From Ustulina deusta (lineage: Eukaryota; Ascomycota; Sordariomycetes; Xylariales; Xylariaceae): a DNA stretch of 64,000 nucleotides. Shown here piece by piece: positions 61,682 to 64,000 of the stretch (position 1 is its first letter; each line of letters begins with the position of its first letter). The position numbers and the translations under genes are program-made. The notes under the pieces are model-generated. The model did no database searches and was not told the origin of the DNA. It saw nothing but the letters and a program-made list of their open reading frames with translations. The stretch is from positions 248,001-312,000 of the forward strand of contig JAJNNX010000020.1 of assembly GCA_023159155.1 (NCBI GenBank), read 5' to 3'.

Positions 61682-61785
61682 CTATTGCATAATCAGCGTC
61701 GTAGATAATAAAAAGACAGTTTCTCAATTAAATAGACGCTAATAGCACATATATTCAACGTATTTAATTAACATATAAAACTAAC
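61682..61785 (-). other. Intron between PNP and NB-ARC exons
   Basis: GT (61785-61784, GTTAGT) to AG (CAATAG ending at 61682), 104 nt. A branch-like GCTGAT lies just upstream of the acceptor. Splicing gives ...DSEG then QNRHFMVPFGRN in one frame. Without splicing the PNP frame stops at TAG 61783-61781, giving a 339-residue protein. Confidence 0.7.
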
Positions 61786-62800
61786 CTTCGCTGTCTATCC
61801 GTGTCTTTGCTATGCTTGGTGGTATCTTACACAGAAGCTCCCGTGCGAACACCACTGCGTTCCCGGCTGCGTATGACCTCCAGGTGTTGTCCTTGTGCGA
61901 GTCGGCGTAGTCCGAGATCCCGCGGATCACTAGGCAGGGTCTGCTCGCATCAACGCCAGCCGCTTCCATCTCGATGCACAAGGCGCCCTCGCACAGCTCA
62001 CGGACCCGATCCCTCTCTTCGCCGTCCTGCACCACCGAGTTTCCCGTCGCGATCCTGCCACGGTGGAAGATGAGCTGGCCCGCATCTTGCTCGGTACGTG
62101 CCGGCCGCTCGACCAGTTTGTCGTTGTCGCAGTCTCTGCAGCCCGAGTTATAAGGCCCGACGTGTTGGTAGCAGGCCTGGAAAAGCAGGTCGTGTGCGAG
62201 GCCAGGAAACGCAAACTTCGATCCATGTTTTGATTGTAGCAGCCTTTTGGCGTGTTGCTGGAACGTGCTCTGGCCGAAATCGTGGTCGGACTCTAGCCTC
62301 TCGAGACCGTTAAGTAACACACGGTCTGGGCGATTAATGGTGCCTAGCATCTCGAACCTCCCGTTGGGATGCGATCTCCCTGACTCATAGTAGATACACG
62401 CGGCCTTCCCGTCGCCGGGCGCACCTACCACAACATCCCCAACGTGTACATCGTTGATAGAGTTGGAAGGTAACTGCCGAGGGACGCCACCGCCGATGCC
62501 AACGAGCAGGGCCATGCGGATGTTGGGGAAGGTCGCGAAGAGGGGACCGGCCAGGCGGCCAGCGTTGACATTGCCGGTCATGCCCTTGGGGCAGGTGGCC
62601 ATGACGAGGTTGTGGCCTGCGATGGCGCCGAAGATGTACACGTTGTCGTCGTAGTCAGGGTCGTAGGGCGGGGTGGCATGCTCCTCGTCGAGCATTAAAC
62701 GCGAGGGCAGTAGCTCGATGGTGGCCACGGGGCAAATCCATGCAACATGATAGTCCGTCCGCTGCAGCGTCTTCCGGTTCATGGTACTCGCAGACGCCAC
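61786..62800 (-). CDS. PNP/UDP-phosphorylase-like effector domain (exon 1 of the NLR)
   Basis: 339 codons to the unspliced stop. It carries hallmarks of the nucleoside-phosphorylase fold: LVGIGGGVP (about residues 99-107), HRGRIATGNSVVQDG (about 246-260), CIEMEAAGV (about 275-283) and VIRGISDYADSHKDNTW (about 291-307) with the conserved Asp. In the enzyme family the fold cleaves nucleosides. In fungal NLRs it is a common N-terminal domain whose activity is mostly unknown. The reading frame is intact, G/C-rich and free of RIP stops, in contrast to the rest of its gene. The start is the first ATG (62800); Met7 is an alternative. If transcribed, exon 1 plus intron read-through could yield a stand-alone PNP protein. 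Confidence 0.85.
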
Positions 62801-63620
62801 TAAAGCTTAATGCACAGGCCACTCATAAATGAGATGGACAACTATGGCTGTGCAAAACAGTGGCAAGGCAAACTTTGAATGACGGATTGGCATTATGCTG
62901 GCCACTCTGTTTATAAGGACGATTTATCAATTCCGTTAAGGCAAAGCCGGGCTGCCTCACTATGTCAGCCCCTTTTCGACCCCGCTTTGCGAGCCTGCAG
63001 TAAGGCGCAGCTTTGCATTATTCGTCTCCAATACCGTTTTAATAAGGAGGCTTGTCGAGTGCCATATTTCTGCCAAGGAAACCCACGCACGCATCGAAAA
63101 GCCTCTTTATAAGCTATAGTCTGGAACAGTCGTTACCGAAAGAGTCTGATAGCTCATGCTGACACTCCCGTGTAGGCGTTCGGCTTGTTGGGCCTACACA
63201 CCTCTTTCACTGCGTCCTATCGATTCTCTCTATATGCAACCAGGCTGGTTGGTTAAAGAGTACTGCTAAACTCAGTCGAGCGCAGGTGACTGCTTTCCAC
63301 ATGACAAAAACAAAATCGCATTTGTGCACTGGAATTCGGAATTCTTCTGGGGTCAAGCTAGTACCCTGGAAAGATCGACGATAGGGCATACACAAGGCTT
63401 AGACCATGACTATGGCTAGACCACCGGGATAACTGCTTATATAGGCACCTACGACAGTGTTGCTAAAGCTAGAAGAAGGCTGAGTTGACGAGCAGATGAA
63501 AGTGTAAAATGAAGATGAATCATCGACTCCTCACTCCACCTTCTGGCTATAATATTGCGCGCCCGAAAAAGAGAAAGCCCTCACAACTCTTCAGCTCGGC
63601 AAAATAGTTGGCCGATAGCC
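62801..63620. promoter_or_regulatory. Shared divergent upstream region of NLR and HET genes
   Basis: 820 bp of normal composition between two start codons facing away from each other, so it must contain both promoters. An imperfect inverted repeat (AAGGAGGCTTGTCGA near 63044 and TCGAAAAGCCTCTTT near 63096) lies inside. The open frames in it (62879-63112, 63207-63395) have no coding character. Confidence 0.5.
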
Positions 63621-64000
63621 ATGGCGAACAAGTGCATGTACTCTTCACTTCCCCAACATGCTATACGTCTTTTCCGATTCACCTCAGACGTGCATCTCGA
63701 ATGCGAGCTTGCTATTTTCCCACTTGGCGAGGCCCCCAAATTCAACGCGCTTAGCTACTGCTGGGGCGACTCTGGCAGGTCGGCGTCCATGCGATGCAAT
63801 GGATACGAAGTCATGATCACCCCGACTCTGATGGAGGCCCTACAGGTCTTGATCGGACTCGACCGTGGTGGCATCGAGTGGATCTGGATTGATCAGGTCT
63901 GCATCAATCAGGCCAATATGTCAGAGCGCGGAAGTCAGGTCGACATGATGAAGGCCATTTACAAAACCTCCGAGAGAACAATTATTTGGCTGGGCACGGA
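63621..64000 (+). CDS. HET-domain protein, N-terminal part (cut by window end)
   Basis: From ATG 63621 (context GCCATGG) the frame stays open for 126 codons to the window edge. It reads PKFNALSYCWGD (residues 39-50), then WIWIDQVCINQANMSERGSQ (87-106), then VDMMKAIYKTSERTIIWLG (107-125). These are the first two conserved blocks of the heterokaryon incompatibility (HET) domain in their normal spacing. HET proteins trigger cell death when unlike strains fuse, often in partnership with an NLR or by fusion to one. No stop, frameshift or RIP bias is visible. The C-terminal domain, and so the exact class, lies outside the window. It is divergent from the PNP-NLR gene 820 bp away. Confidence 0.93.
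   Translation, partial: MANKCMYSSLPQHAIRLFRFTSDVHLECELAIFPLGEAPKFNALSYCWGDSGRSASMRCNGYEVMITPTLMEALQVLIGLDRGGIEWIWIDQVCINQANMSERGSQVDMMKAIYKTSERTIIWLGT

Larger units (their letters stand above)
59103..62800 (-). pseudogene. NLR-type gene PNP - NB-ARC - TPR, broken by RIP
   Basis: Fungal NLR-like receptor on the minus strand. Exon 1 (62800-61786) encodes an intact PNP-like domain, then a 104-nt intron. Exon 2 opens with HFMVPFGRN...FVGR and a Walker A GFGSIGKTQ (61547-61521). TAG replaces Gln at 61565-61563 and Trp at 61463-61461. The Walker B ghost at about 61320-61291 reads LLIINNANN, for LLIVDNADD with Asp changed to Asn. 61290-60420 is nearly all A/T. 60420-59103 holds ten TPR units ending at TAG 59105-59103. 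Fungal NLRs of this layout (effector - NTPase - repeats) are linked to non-self recognition. Every lesion seen is of C-to-T/G-to-A type. The full receptor cannot be made; the PNP exon alone might be. Confidence 0.85.

Noticed and set aside
61801..62654. Open frames on the plus strand over the PNP exon
   Set aside because: Antisense shadows of the G/C-rich PNP coding exon; Arg/Pro/Ser-rich and without motifs.

Overview
This window comes from a filamentous ascomycete (Pezizomycotina) with very strong repeat-induced point mutation (RIP). Most of it is A/T-dominated sequence poor in CpA/TpG, cut by short islands of normal base composition. The few intact reading frames carry fungal domains (F-box, purine-nucleoside-phosphorylase-like, NB-ARC, HET). 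Introns are short GT-AG with fungal branch sites. Broken genes share one lesion class: stops that fit CAA/CAG to TAA/TAG or TGG to TAG, as RIP makes. The species cannot be told from the window.

Layout. Positions 1-30210 are RIP-destroyed transposons with small younger insertions (LTR-like islands near 1837, 8128 and 14011). The best resolved is a full-length Ty1/copia ghost at 18052-25315 on the minus strand. It has paired LTRs, a perfect 5-bp target duplication (TAAAG), and recognisable ghosts of integrase and reverse transcriptase. It sits inside an older repeat whose second copy is at 27360-28160. Positions 30211-36350 form an island of gene relics, a tRNA-like fragment, a small Cys/His-rich reading frame and copies of a dispersed repeat. 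Positions 36350-42840 are RIP block again. Positions 42840-49620 form a gene island: an intact 430-residue F-box-like gene, a small 102-residue gene, and several frameshifted or RIP-stopped relics. Positions 49620-56300 are RIP blocks with an LTR, a decayed dispersed-repeat copy and a 138-codon relic.

Positions 56690-64000 are the most informative. They hold a 336-residue relic with four stops, a solo LTR with a perfect target duplication (ATTAC), and a fungal NLR gene on the minus strand (62800 to 59103) with PNP, NB-ARC and ten TPR repeats. Next to it, divergently transcribed, starts an intact HET-domain gene cut by the window edge. The NLR has an intact PNP exon, but its NB-ARC part and its exactly 126-bp TPR repeats are RIP-mutated. 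This looks like a heterokaryon-incompatibility/innate-immunity locus partly destroyed by RIP, perhaps because of its own internal repeats. The intact members left are the F-box-like gene, the 102-residue gene, the PNP exon and the HET gene.
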